From: Annulohypoxylon bovei var. microspora
Lineage: Eukaryota > Ascomycota > Sordariomycetes > Xylariales > Hypoxylaceae
Direction of reading: 5' to 3'
DNA: 64,000 bases
Assembly: GCA_022836615.1 (NCBI GenBank)
Contig: MU405217.1
Coordinates: 186,001-250,000 of the forward strand
Part shown: one piece after another, positions 24,917 to 36,676 of the stretch
How the letters are laid out: each line of letters starts with the position of its first letter
How positions within the stretch are numbered: position 1 is the stretch's first letter
Position numbers and translations under genes: made by a program
The notes under the pieces: model-generated
Told to the model about the DNA's origin: nothing
Database searches by the model: none
The model's input: only the letters and a program-made list of their open reading frames with translations

Positions 24917-25939
24917 TCATTGATCATCTTCCTCTTCAGACTCCGTCTCCTCATCTTCCTGCGTGACATAAGGGACAAACCGAAAGTCGAGAAAGCTTAC
25001 GGCACCACCTTCAACCTCCACCATGAACTGTAAGCTAAGGACGCCTTGACCATCTCCGCGGAAGCTAACTTTGTTTGCAATTCGCATAGCCTCACTTGCC
25101 GATTTGATGAAGTCGAATTTGAAACTCTGAACCCAGCGGTCACGGACCGAAAAAGTCTCAAGTAACTCTCGACCGCTTGAAAAGTCGACACTAGCACTCC
25201 CGAGACCTCCACCACTTGATAAGCTTAGAAACGGCGCATTTGTCGATGCGGCTATGGTGATGCGAACTGGAGCCATAGGAGCGAGCTCGGAAAGAGCATC
25301 GAGTAGCCATCGAGCATGCATGATAATTTTGAAGGAAAGATCCTCACGATCGAATGGGATGTCTTCGGGTGACTCAGGGGTATAGGTCATCATATTACAC
25401 TGGGTCTTTACTCCAGTTTCCTCTAGGATGATGCTCAACGGGGCACCGTCCTCCTCGTACATGATACAGCATGTGCCTGGCATGCCTAAATTCTGATGGT
25501 TGAAGGCATCTGGGCGGTAATTACGTAGATTGCTGCGATAATTTTCTGCTTCGGCCTTGGCAGCTCGAGCAGCTACATCTGTAGCTCCGAAGATCTGTAA
25601 GGCTTCTAACAGAGCGGCTAAATTTACCTGGAATTGTGGTAGAGTGTTTTCTCCATCTGGCATATTGAGGGTGTAAGCTGTAAAGAGAGCTTTATCTAGA
25701 AATGCCACACCTGAAGATACAATTAGATTACCCATCTAGCATATGGGTAATGCTGGTGACTAACCTTGCATTACGCGTGAGTGGTCGGCCGCGAATCTGA
25801 TGCCCTCCAGAGTTATTTGAACTTGAACCTTCGCTGTAAAGCTGATACATTTGAGTAGTTGATATATTTGCCTTGTGGAACTCGCTACTGCTCGAAATAA
25901 CGGTTGTTGTGGCGGAACAGACTCCGTAGACGAAGCCAT
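24917..25939 (-). CDS. rad1: DNA damage checkpoint clamp subunit Rad1
   Basis: Two exons on the minus strand (25939-25765 and 25710-24917) give 322 aa. Rad1 (Rad17 in budding yeast) forms the PCNA-like Rad9-Rad1-Hus1 ring that activates ATR signalling at damaged DNA. The N-terminal clamp fold is visible as LLKCISFTAKVQVQITLEGIRFAADHSRVMQ, followed after the intron by GVAFLDKALF, which matches the family order. The C-terminus is acidic (TEESEEEDDQ type) after FLDFRFVPYV, typical for fungal Rad1. The 54-nt intron is phase 1 on both sides. The gene is divergent from nothing nearby; OST5 lies just upstream on the same strand. Confidence 0.9.
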
Positions 25940-26143
25940 GGTGAAAATATGCTCCCGTTTAACTTAAGGTGTTGTTGAATATGAAGATTATCCTAAGGGC
26001 AAGGCGGAAATTCTGCTAGTAGCCGTTCTCCAATCACGTTCATATAATAATTTGGAACCCAAGCGATATGATCGTAAACCTCAATTCATCTATGATACAC
26101 GCCGGCGTTCTCTTAGGCTCGCGATTCTTTCTCGGGGTATCTT

Positions 26144-26496
26144 TTAGACGTAAACTCCAACCGCACAGAACATGTACACCGTGCCGAATCTGCTATAGGG
26201 TTAGAATGTAGAGCAGGAGAAGTTGTATCGTAGGAGGTAACGTACGCAACGGCTAGAGAGGCTGGGACTCCGAATATGGGAAGGTTCGCGACAGATCGGT
26301 CTAAATTCAACAAATTAGTTACTTAGGAAAGTGGAATTGAGGGAGTGAAATGCTTACTCAAGGCAAATGCACCCGTCAGAGTAAGGCCGAGGAAGAGAAG
26401 AACGAATGCGACTAGGAATTGGCTACCCTTCCCTACTGTGGGAAGAAATGGGCTGCCCGGTGCAGTTTGCCAGATCTCTTGTAGTGAAGAATCCAT
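26144..26496 (-). CDS. OST5: Oligosaccharyltransferase subunit OST5
   Basis: Three small exons on the minus strand (26496-26358, 26300-26246, 26192-26144) give 80 aa. OST5 is a small ER membrane subunit of the N-glycosylation oligosaccharyltransferase, associated with OST1. It starts MDSSLQEIWQTAPGSPF, followed by a first membrane helix (FLVAFVLLFLGLTLTGAFAL), a loop NRSVANLPIFGVPASLAVARF and a second helix ending MFCAVGVYV. The length and two-helix plan match the family. Only the first exon is a substantial frame, so the gene is easily missed. Confidence 0.93.
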
Positions 26497-27055
26497 GAAT
26501 GACGATAGACGGTAGCTCTAGTAGATTTGACGCAAAGCGAACAAACAACACAGAATGAATAGACGGGTTGGGTAGCTTATGTCGAAGAAAGAAAGAAGGC
26601 AAAGTTATTTTACGGCGTCATACCTTAGAAGAAAGTGTAAAGTGTGAAGTGTGATACTTCTAAAAAAGATGGTCGTAGCTTGAAGTGTGTACGTAACCTC
26701 CCATGAACCAAGCTTCCAATGGTGCTTTCCTTTGCAAACAGGTGGCCTGTCCCCTTTAGGTTTAGCTCCAGCCTTATTGGTCCCGTCTCAAAGGTTACAT
26801 AAGCAACATAAAGGTTACCGCCCTGCCGCCTAGGTATTTATCCAATTATAATTGCAGATCTCATTCCCCACAACTTTCTCCGATTCTACGTCTGCACCTC
26901 CCCGACTTTCCCCATGCGCTAATCAGTCATCAACTTCAACATCGGGTGCGACTCGAGCGCATTTATCGAAGCGCATATTACTTAAACTTGTGTCTTCTCA
27001 TCTTCACACCTTCAACTATTTCCGCGTCGCACTTCATGTTGTTGAAACCTGCAAG
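26497..27055. promoter_or_regulatory. Divergent promoter between OST5 and GCN5
   Basis: A 559-bp interval separates the start codons of two divergent housekeeping genes. It contains a pyrimidine-rich GCN5 leader (26860-27050). No canonical TATA box is evident, as usual for such genes. Confidence 0.6.
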
Positions 27056-28521
27056 ATGGTGAAGGATGAAAGTAAGTTTTCTCTCTATTGATAGATATTT
27101 TGATATTTTGATGTCTCTAACCTCTCTGTCTTAACAGCCGGTAAGCGCAAGGCTAGCGACGAGCCATCGTCGCCAGTCGCTGCTAAGAGAGCGAAACATG
27201 ATGACTCGTCAGATCCATTGAAGAAATCCGCGATGGAACCCATCCCGTTCCCGGAAAAGGTACATACTCCCCGACTCACCCCTCGCGATAAGCAGTCAAC
27301 CTCCACCACCAATACGCAACTCTTTGTACTAGACAAGGCTGGGAAAGATATTTCTCCCCTCCTCCTCTCCTCCCCCCTCCCCCCTCCCCCCTACCCCCAA
27401 CGCGAGATGCAACGCAGTGACTATGCACGTGATAGGTGATAAGTATGACACAAACCACTAATGCAACGCTTCAGCCCGCCGTGGTCGAGGAACGAACCGG
27501 CGAGATCGAGTTCCGCGTGGTGAACAACGACAACGAGCGGGAATCTCTTATCATTCTGACCGGTCTGAAGTGCATCTTTCAGAAACAGCTACCCAAGATG
27601 CCCAAGGACTATATCGCGCGACTCGTTTACGACCGAACCCATCTGTCGATCGCCATCGTCAAGAAGCCCTTGGAAGTCGTTGGCGGTATTACTTACCGGC
27701 CGTTTAAGGGACGCCAGTTCGCCGAAATTGTCTTTTGTGCCATTAGCAGTGACCAACAGGTAAAAGGCTACGGTGCTCATCTTATGTCGCATCTGAAGGA
27801 CTATGTGAAGGCCACCAGCGACGTGATGCACTTCCTCACATATGCCGATAACTACGCCATTGGCTATTTTAAGAAGCAAGGGTTTACGAAGGAGATCACG
27901 TTGCCTCGATCAGTATGGATGGGTTATATAAAGGACTACGAAGGTGGCACTATCATGCAGTGTTCCATGCTTCCGCGCGTGCGATATCTTGAGATGGGTC
28001 GTATGCTTCTTAAACAGAAGGAGTGCGTGCAGGCTAAGATCCGCGCCTTCTCCAAGTCTCACGTCATCCATCAGCCGCCCAAGCAGTGGAAGAACGGCGT
28101 GACTCCCATCGACCCTCTTTCAATTGAAGCAATTCGCGCCTCGGGCTGGTCACCTGATATGGACGAGTTGGCCCGACAGCCGCGACACGGTCCGAACTAT
28201 AACCAGTTGCTGCACCTACTCAACGACCTTCAGAACCACCAGTCGGCATGGCCATTCCTCAACCCGGTCAACAAGGACGACGTTGCCGACTACTACGACG
28301 TCATCAAAGAGCCCATGGATCTCAGCACCATGGAGACTAAGCTCGAGGCCGACCAGTACGGCACGCCCGAGGAGTTTATCAGGGATGCGAAGCTCATCTT
28401 CGACAATTGTCGCAAGTACAACAACGAGTCCACGCCGTACGCCAAGTCCGCCAACAAGTTGGAGAAGTTTATGTGGACGCAGATCAAAGCAATTCCCGAA
28501 TGGTCACACCTCGAGCCCTAG
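27056..28521 (+). CDS. GCN5: Histone acetyltransferase GCN5 (SAGA catalytic subunit)
   Basis: Three exons (27056-27071, 27138-27259, 27475-28521) give 394 aa. GCN5 acetylates histone H3 tails within SAGA/ADA and co-activates transcription. A short Lys-rich N-terminus precedes the GNAT domain (~residues 60-220): the catalytic Glu is in QFAEIVFCAI, acetyl-CoA binding in QVKGYGAHLM, then HFLTYADNYAIGYFKKQGF. A bromodomain follows (~290-390) with WPFLNPVNKDDVADYYDVIK and the acetyl-lysine Asn in NCRKYNNESTPY. It ends IPEWSHLEP, the usual fungal C-terminus. The first exon is only 16 nt. Intron 2 (27260-27474) is unusually long here and contains a dense C-tract. An open frame continues in phase after the TAG stop. 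Confidence 0.96.
27372..27398 (-). other. G-quadruplex/i-motif-capable tract in GCN5 intron 2
   Basis: The plus strand reads C6-T-C6-T-C6-TA-C5, so the minus strand has four G-runs separated by 1-2 bases, an ideal G4 pattern. It sits between donor and branch region of the second intron. Confidence 0.8.
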
Positions 28522-28794
28522 GTTAGGCAAGCGGGGGAATCATTCGAGCAAATGCTGCTTGACAAGCGGCGCCTGTCGCGCGAGGAGTACAGGACGAGCG
28601 CGGATTTGGGCCGCGGCGTCGACCCCGAGGACCTGAAGGTCGAGAAGATCGAGACGAGGATGGCGAAGCGAAGAAGGGAATCTGGGAACTCGGCTTTCAG
28701 CACTACTCAGGCTATGGATGCGTTGGACATCGACGCTCCTATTATGGAGAACCCTGAAGATGCTGTTTTCATCCGCAAAGGCCGTGGTTTTTAA
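28522..28794 (+). CDS. In-frame coding-like extension or separate small ORF after the GCN5 stop
   Basis: The frame directly after GCN5's TAG stays open for 90 codons; its first ATG is 28552 (80 aa, MLLDKRRLSREEYRTSADLG). It is charged, with a basic MAKRRRESG segment and an acidic DALDIDAPIMENPEDA part, and its third positions are mostly G/C in the first two thirds, as in real genes. I do not recognise the family. It could be a separate small gene, the remnant of a longer ancestral C-terminus, or a readthrough extension. No intron that removes the TAG in phase is apparent. GCN5 itself ends where orthologues do. Confidence 0.4.
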   Translation, partial: VRQAGESFEQMLLDKRRLSREEYRTSADLGRGVDPEDLKVEKIETRMAKRRRESGNSAFSTTQAMDALDIDAPIMENPEDAVFIRKGRGF

Positions 28795-30336
28795 CCATGT
28801 CGAGTCACCAGGCCAGATCCCCGGTACTCCTTTCGCAGCTATCCTGTTCCTGGAGACTTCTTGCGTGAGAGGCCTATACTTATGCTGAAAGCTACGACTA
28901 GCTAAACCTCGAGGATGGGCTGAGTTGCCATGATCATCTGTACGCTACTACACAACCCCAACCAAAGTACAACTACGCCTCTGGACTAGCCTGCCGAGAA
29001 ACTCAACAGCTTCTAGGAAAAGATCTAACCAATCTCACTGGTGTTCTGGAAAGAGTTGGACGAAGTTTTACCATAGGAGAGGAGAGGCGACAAAGTCGAG
29101 GGACATGCTACCTTGATAATGAGAAGAATAGGAGAGGAATGGAACGAGAGATGAGATACCACACACTAGGCGTTGCAGGATATGGAAATCGGCATGTAGC
29201 AGGACGGATGCGTTCTGGCGTTACATGTTGCTTGTTTGGAGTTCTGATACCAACGTAGATCCTTGATAGTAATCAATGACTGAACCAAATTTCATCTGAT
29301 TGTAATAATGAGGCTAGTAAATAGGGGTAATTAACCACGACATAGATTACTAGGTATGTTATATTAACCATTACCGCCCAACACAGCTTTTATACAACAT
29401 TCTCAGAGTATTACTAAAAGTATACGTAAGTAGTCCAGCAACACACTACGCCCAATCACACAGCATATGAAGCAGATCATGAACATTAACATCGGAAATT
29501 CATTTTTCTTCCACCATCAGAGCTCGTCTACCGAATCAGTCGACTTGCTCATCTACGGCAGATACTTAGATAACACGGCTCAACTCATCGCACGCAAATT
29601 CGGACCTCTTCGATAGCAACGTCTCTCTCTCTCGGAAAAAAAGTCAAATCTGCTAATAAGCCACCGTTGAATGCGATCCTCAACTCCCCGTTTTTAAAAA
29701 AGAATCGACGCCTCCCCTCCTACTCCCCACTATGCCCCATTGCAAAAGCCTGGTTGGTATTCCTCGGTTCGTGAAAGTCTAGGATTAATAGACGGTGGCG
29801 GTGCTAGGAGCCCAGTTGATTCGAAGTTATATCAGCTAATTATGTAGGATACTACAACGATGAATCTAGATGCTCAAGAGTACCGTTTGGTTGATCGTGG
29901 GTGTTGAATTAGTCCTCAATATGCCGGTTCGCACCCAGACCAAGAACTTCGTCTAGGACGATTATTGTCGATTGTCATTGCCATATTGCCATGTCGTTGG
30001 ATAATCCTAGAGCATCCACGCACCGTGCTCGTAACCATCCATGTAGCCATCTGAAACCAGATGCTTTCCAAATGTCATCAATATGCTCCGAATTATCTCC
30101 GCCCCTCGGAGTGCTCCCTATTAAGACGTCTTCGAGAATAAGTAGTGGCCATCTAGGCTGGTGAAAAAAAAACATAACATGCACGAAAATGCTGAATAAT
30201 CCTTAGCGACCATGCACTGAGAGCGGATCGGAAGTTAGGATAATTCGGTTGGGGTATGGGTATCGAAAAGTTTTGCATCTATCCTCCTCATCCTCTCGTC
30301 TCTAAGCTTGATGTTCGACTTTAAATTTCGAAACTC
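28795..30336. other. Intergenic region, no gene seen
   Basis: This is the shared 3' side of GCN5 and the next minus-strand gene. It has no domain-bearing frame and no notable repeat. Confidence 0.45.
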
Positions 30337-31332
30337 CTACGGAAGAGAAATGTAGGTCTGGGTGCCAGACTGGGCTGTTCGCTGTAGACGAACTCGTGGA
30401 GTAGCAACGGTACTAGTATCACTACTCGGGAGTCGTAGATCTGAATAATCGCGTCGCAAATTCCGCCTAGTTCCGCTCTCTTGTGCAGTGCGTCCCGTAG
30501 AACGCTCACCCGACTGTTGCCCTCTGCTAGGCGCTTCGTTTTCTAGGGCGTACCGGAGTACACTATGGAGAAAGTCCGGAATATCATTCCAACTGCCAGC
30601 TCGTGCTGCGCTGAGCATTCGTGGCGGGAAGAGCGCCTGCGGGATGAGAGCGACGTTGTTCGACTCCCGCACGATCTGCTCTGTGAGAAAGGGAAGTTCG
30701 CCGGACTCGATTGCGTTCTTCAACCACTGTTCCCACTCTTCGTCCAGGGGCAAGGAGGTGTCACCGGCCTCGTGGCGTGCCGCTCGTTCGCGGAGGCGCT
30801 CGTTCAGGGCGACTCCAACGCTCGTCAGCTCACCATCGCTATCTTCTTCGTCCTCGCCCTCCATCTCTTCATCTGGCGTAGCCGAGTCATCTTCTAACAG
30901 CTCGGTCTGCGTCGCACGAGCCGTTTGTGGCCTATCCTCAGGCTCGACCCATTCCGCAATATCGTCGAAAGCGGTATCAGGAATTGTATCCCCAGAATCC
31001 CGTTCGAAACGCTCCTTCGCCCATTTCGTGCCCTCCCATTTAGTTAGATTCGCGATTTCGGAACTCGTCAGACGTAGAGCGTCGAATGTCCGGAACAGAC
31101 GACGATGCCACGGCCAGCGGCTAAGCCGTATACGGTGGATACGATGAGTGTAGTCTAGGCCAGGATACTTGGCTTCATGGGTGTCAAGATGGCCATAGAA
31201 GGAATGTACTTCTTGTCGGACTTCTGGGATAAGGTTTCGGTGAAGAAGAGTGTGGAAATTTTGCGGATCGCTCGGTCGGGGTTTAGGAAACATGCATTCG
31301 AAGACGATCTGATCAACCGGACGACCCTTCAT
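30337..31332 (-). CDS. Conserved fungal protein of unknown function
   Basis: A single exon gives 331 aa from a true ATG. I do not recognise a named domain. The N-terminal ~130 residues look globular (QNFHTLLHRNLIPEVRQEVH, then DYTHRIHRIRLSRWPWHRRLF). A very acidic linker follows (EEMEGEDEEDSDGEL), then a helical region (~190-275) with WEQWLKNAIESGELPFLTEQ and PPRMLSAARAGSWNDIPDFLHSVL, and an Arg/Ser-rich tail. There is no signal peptide or membrane segment. Trp/Pro-rich ordered blocks and steady codon use support it as real. Confidence 0.75.
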   Translation of the reverse strand: MKGRPVDQIVFECMFPKPRPSDPQNFHTLLHRNLIPEVRQEVHSFYGHLDTHEAKYPGLDYTHRIHRIRLSRWPWHRRLFRTFDALRLTSSEIANLTKWEGTKWAKERFERDSGDTIPDTAFDDIAEWVEPEDRPQTARATQTELLEDDSATPDEEMEGEDEEDSDGELTSVGVALNERLRERAARHEAGDTSLPLDEEWEQWLKNAIESGELPFLTEQIVRESNNVALIPQALFPPRMLSAARAGSWNDIPDFLHSVLRYALENEAPSRGQQSGERSTGRTAQESGTRRNLRRDYSDLRLPSSDTSTVATPRVRLQRTAQSGTQTYISLP

Positions 31333-33368
31333 TTTGGCGGCGACAACGAGTCAAGATGTTCGTAAGGTAGAAATCGAAGTGAACCGTTATTGTGTCCCTA
31401 AAGTATGTTGCCGATAGACGATCCAGAGAATCCTGGGGACGAATTCCTCAAATAGACGGCGGTAGTATGCAATAAGTGATTTGTAAGTGGGACAACCCGA
31501 TGGCAAGTGGTGCCAACAACGAAACTAGTCCAGGTAAGATTCGCAAAACACGAAACGAACGACGATGAAGGTATGTACCTAGGCTATCTAGGGTAAATAG
31601 TAACCTTGGTTTCCTAACGTGTTTTCCTGGGAATTTTTCAATATTCCTTAGTTATTCCTAGGTGACGAAGGAAATAGAAAGAAAGATTCGGTTGTGGGCG
31701 TTTGTTTGTGGAGGGGCTCCAGGGAGATTAGGAGCGAATGGGATGAACGAGGGAACCCGAACTCCGGCGAGGATTTTACGACGCCGCAAAGGTGAGAGAG
31801 AGAGTCTAGTCAGTCTGGTCTAGATTTGTGAAATCTTAGATAATGAACGAAGTGAAAGTGACAGTGACAGTGGCAGTGGCAGAATCGGATGGCTTACCAA
31901 GTCAGCTTCCAAGGTTGGGAAAAAGGGAACTGACAACGGACCGAGAACGGGAGTTGGATAATTCTAGGGCGGTGCAGGTGGATTGGATGGATTTACATCC
32001 CTAGCAAGGAGGGCAAGAAGGGCTAAGAGGGCTGGAGGAAAGGAAACTGTTCCATTGTGATATTCGGGTCCCTAATCGGGATTGGTCCAGTTCGTTCTTC
32101 TTTCCGCAGGGGTGTGCTGGTTTTTCTAATGGTGTTAACCTAAAGTCTTGGAAGGCAACATTGAAGAAGAAGAAAAGGGAAGCGACGAATCAAATGTTGA
32201 TCACTGCATGTGTTGCAGGGGCATACGTCCTTGTCTGCCATTGGCTAAGTGTCAGGCTCTTATTGAAAAGTACTTCGGACATACCCACATATCCACCACA
32301 AGTCGTACCAACAATACTGTACACGTAAGTAGTCGGCTGTACCATATTATGCACATCTAAGGTCGGTATCTCCTTCCATCTGAGGCTACTCAAGCTTACC
32401 CGTTGCTTCGTGCTTCGGTTTAACCGTGTCCACGTTAGATGGGCAGATGGGTAAGTTTAGTTAAACTTTGTTAGAACGTTCAATTACATAAAGAATACCT
32501 ATTATCATCACTCTTCTTATAACTAACTGTTTACCTGCTTTTCATAAACTCTTCCATCTTGATATACCAACCTTGCTTACCTAGGTAGGTACCTACAGTA
32601 TCATATATAAAAAACCACTCACTTCAATCAGGAACGTATCGGACTCGAAGACTTAAGAGCCGCAATATCTCACAACAAAACCTAAAGGCCTGCCGTCTAC
32701 CGAGTGGTGTCATGTCATGTGTGTCGATCCCTCTATACGGATGAGATCGACCTCTCGCAATTAGATTGCTTCATATGCATACCTATGATAGGCGTTTTCG
32801 ATCCGATGCTTCTAATGCTACGGACCCTGAGTTTTCTTGCCCGTCCCGCCCCCGGTGGAACCCCCACGAAGAAGGCATAAATTTAATCAACCTCTCCCTG
32901 TGTCCGAATTCCTTTCGGCTTTTAACATTTACCATATAGGGACACCAAGGCTTTATCCATTCGTATAACGATAGTCGACTACCCCTAGGTACTTAAGTAA
33001 TTTATGTTAAAGCTGACGACAATAATCCGAACTCGTCTTACGCCGGCGCCATGGTGAGGTAGGTACCCGAGTGCTTGCCGGAAAGTGTCCGATTACCTAC
33101 CATGACTCCATTGAGAATTCTGATGGACATGGTCATTGTTTCTCGAGTATTTGAATTTTGCATTGGCATTCGGAATTTCTCATATTAACCAAGGCTATCC
33201 AAAAGTTCAAACATCCATCTTTCCCAGCTTACTATGGTTACGTTACATAGACGGTTATGATCAAATCAAACTCTTCCGGATCTCCCATCGCCGGGACCCC
33301 CGTACAGCCAAGAGAAAACAACACGTGATAATCAACAACCGCTACATTCTGGAAATCATTTACTACGC
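31333..33368. other. Gene-free interval
   Basis: It contains a GTGACA/GTGGCA microsatellite (about 31851-31881), a TACCTAGGTAGGTACCTAC block (32577-32596) and AT-richer sequence. No supported gene or RNA is seen. Confidence 0.45.
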
Positions 33369-34517
33369 TCAAGAGCTTTGACTTGAGCTTTGAACACCCT
33401 TTGACGCATTTACCGCCGCTAGGACGGTAGTCCGTATCACATTGCTGTTGGCCTCATCCTTAGAGCGCCTCCACCTTGGGCCGTCTGGTCGTAACGCCGC
33501 TATCCACTTCTTGTCGTATGCATTGAGTGCGTTCCCGAGATCTTTCCACACATACATGTGAACCACGATCTTGTCTTCGATCAGATTGATATGCATCCAG
33601 TTATCCGTGCAGCAATGTTGGCAGTTGGAAGCGTGGCAGAGAGGTCCATTTATACTCTCCCAATCGGTATTGGATTTAGTCTCCAACTCAATCACAACGC
33701 TGTATTTCTTCGTTGTGTAACCCACTTTCGCCTTCATGAGCCCTCGCGTTTCCAGGAACTGATACTTTCCGAAGCGGTGTTGGATGTGTGGGCAAGGATA
33801 GAAGGTCCAGTCATCTCGAGGCCAGTCCAGGTAGACAGTCTCTTTCCCGAGTAAAGGATTTCGCTTCTTCGGTGGGATCGTAAATCGGATGGCCTGCTGG
33901 ACAAGAAAGGATCCGTTGTGCCAGTACGGATTGTTCCAAAATTGGTAGTCCGGTCGGCGCTTTCCGTCTCCGAGCACGGTTCCGTTGCAAGCTAGGGAAT
34001 TTACCCTCGCCTGTTGCATGTCGGGTGACTCTGCGGTCCGGACCCAATTGAGGTGATAGTAGGCCAGAGCATAGCGGATAGAGGCGTGGATGGGATCAAG
34101 TGGATCCGCGGTGGCATTATCTAGGTGGAGCGAAGACCATATACGGGTGCTTCGCTGTACTTCATCGTATTCGGAAGCCTTAGATGGCCCACGGAGCCTC
34201 TCGATGATGCCCGGCTTCTTCTTATCCGAGGGAATCCGCTTGTTCCACGCAATTGGCAACCCCTCCGGGTTATGACGAGAGCATCCCTCGCTGGGTCCGT
34301 ATACGCATGGCTGGTTGCCAGCCCAACCCATAGAGCCTTCCACCTTGAAGGGAAAACCTAAACAGTTCGAACAAGGGGTTGGTATCCTTTTCTCGAACTC
34401 GTCGTGCAGAAGCCCAGACCTAATCCCAGGTTCCCTTCTCCTGATACTCAGGCGACCAGATTCAGCGGGAGTCCATTCGTCTTTCCCAGATTTAGGCGAG
34501 GGTAGAAAGTCTGGCAT
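33369..34517 (-). CDS. Orphan-like hypothetical protein
   Basis: A single exon gives 382 aa from ATG 34517; the frame upstream opens with TTG. No named domain is recognised. It is rich in Trp, His, Cys and Asn: examples are CSNCLGFPF, CVYGPSEGCSRHNPEG, YQFWNNPYWHNGSF and CHASNCQHCCTDNWMH. The paired cysteines could bind metal or form disulfides, but there is no signal peptide. The gene sits alone in a gene-poor section flanked by ~2 kb of empty sequence on both sides, which suggests an accessory, lineage-restricted gene. Confidence 0.62.
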   Translation of the reverse strand: MPDFLPSPKSGKDEWTPAESGRLSIRRREPGIRSGLLHDEFEKRIPTPCSNCLGFPFKVEGSMGWAGNQPCVYGPSEGCSRHNPEGLPIAWNKRIPSDKKKPGIIERLRGPSKASEYDEVQRSTRIWSSLHLDNATADPLDPIHASIRYALAYYHLNWVRTAESPDMQQARVNSLACNGTVLGDGKRRPDYQFWNNPYWHNGSFLVQQAIRFTIPPKKRNPLLGKETVYLDWPRDDWTFYPCPHIQHRFGKYQFLETRGLMKAKVGYTTKKYSVVIELETKSNTDWESINGPLCHASNCQHCCTDNWMHINLIEDKIVVHMYVWKDLGNALNAYDKKWIAALRPDGPRWRRSKDEANSNVIRTTVLAAVNASKGVQSSSQSS

Positions 34518-36676
34518 ATTTCTGAATTTGGAAGATTGTGGTAGCAAATGGGTAGTCAGGTTTGTGGTAGGTTTGCGTAGTTAAATAACCTCATATGCAT
34601 AGGTAAGAACTGAGTGGCTGAACGGTTAGCAAGACAGGAGCGGAGGGGAGTAGATCAAACGGCTGCTTATTATGTTTAAATAAGCCATCTGGACGCCTAT
34701 AAGAGCGCACATTCATGCTTAAAACTTTACATCTGTTTCCAGTCCCAACTCTATATTCGCTCGAGCTAGAATTTCTATCCTCTCCTACGGCGTCGGAACC
34801 CCCCTATTGAGTGAGTCAGGCGTCAAATGGTGCTCGATACAGTTTGGCTAGGGGTAAGAAGCTTCCATAATCATACCACATTCTAGATAAACGGCCGATG
34901 CCTTAACGGGATTCGGGGTGCTCTATGGCCGCTAGTTACCTAAGCTCGTCCCAGCAGTTTAGACATTGATAACTGTCATGGCATAACTCTGTGTCGGGAG
35001 GCGGAAGTCAACGGTTAAATATCTAGTTAGTTTCTAAAATATTCCCAGAAACGTTGGTATCAGCATTAAACTTTATGGCTCAGATACACATAGACGACAT
35101 AACACACTGTGATCTAGCTTAAGAAGAACAAGCGCGTTAGACAAATTCTAGCCCGACCACGCCCTCCACGATAGTTTGCGTAGCACAGTGCTTTGATAAA
35201 CGAGCTTCAGTCGCCTCCATCGCGTGTAATAACTGTAAAATAGGAGATCTAGTGTATTAGGTTGGTATAGGAGAGTACGAGACTAATACATAGTATTTAT
35301 CATTTTACAATATCAGACCAACCAGCCACCTACTAAACCCCTATTTTTTTCTTGTTGGACTTTCACATCATCTCCATCCGTAGGTAGGTAAATGTAATAA
35401 TAAAAGCGTCATTTTCTATGAGCCACCTCATTTATCTTATTGATAGGTCGGCACTCGTGTGTCGGTGTCTTAACTAATGATCGCTCACTAGCTGCTACGA
35501 CTATGGCTTGAAGTGCCTAGTTTAATTTTTACTTTTGAAGTCCCCCCATCCCCCTTCTTTCCCAAATACAACAGAACATGATATCTTTTGGATTCAATCC
35601 GAAGCTCAAAGCGTACCGAATTAATGACAGTTATAATAAAAACAAAGTTGCCTCAGTATGCTACCTTGCTGGAAGAGCACCGGCGTGTGTTGGTCATAGT
35701 TTCGTTTTTGAAGATGCTTGCTCAGTGCGTCGAACGTTCCTATTCCCGCAAATATCGTCTTCAAATATCATATGTTTTATATCTAACATATGAGTTTATG
35801 ATGTCATTATTTCCAGAGGCTTTTAATGGCGTATTGATATTAATCCCCCCTATTCGTATTTAGAACGGCATGTTAAAAACACAACAAAAATTTCAATGAA
35901 GCTCTCAAACTTGAGGGTGAATATTCTAAAATATCGCAACCCGGAGTAAGGCTTTCTCATATACTTATGATAGATTTAGATATAAAATGCCTAAGTAGGT
36001 ATGAAATTTTTTACCAAGTGAAAACGCACCAAGATGGATATGTAGTGCATATAGGCGTTTCTAGGTTAGATAATAAGCCAAGGCATCTTGAGACGGCTTC
36101 GGGTCCTTATGTAAGCGAAATCATACTTGAATTAGATTAAAACCTAAGACAGAGCCGCTCACGATCACACATGTCGTAGATGACGGCGGCGCACCATTAG
36201 TCCTATTAGCACTCCGACTTAGGTTACTACGGGATCGTTAGCTTCGGCGTCATCCTCGGTGTAATCAAGGGGGTAAACCTGATTCATAATAAGAATAGGC
36301 CTTGATAATAATTCAATAAGAAATTGTTCACTTATAGCTGAAAAACTATAGTCAGATATTCGAAAATATAGTGAATGTGTCGTTCCCCCAATGACACCTG
36401 AGTTGCGACCACAGGGTTGTCATGCATGTATACAGGTTAAAGAAAAATATCCCCTCGCTATGTGCACTATCTTAGCTTATGATCCAAAAAGATCTCTATT
36501 GGCGCAGCTAAGCATTTAACGAGATTATAATTACGTTTTACACCGCTTACAATGTTAAAAGATAATTAGCCGCAGGCTCGGAATCGTCGAGCCCACAATT
36601 AAAAACTTGCATCAAACCACCACTCCAAACTCCAATTCACTATCGGCCCTTCAGTAAAGGCATTCGAAACGCAACC
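34518..36676. other. AT-rich gene-free interval
   Basis: No supported gene. Base composition becomes AT-rich from about 35.0 to 36.6 kb. The 70-90-codon frames near 35580-35860 lack domain or codon bias. The AT-rich section could be repeat DNA decayed by RIP mutation, but no copy for comparison is present. Confidence 0.45.
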
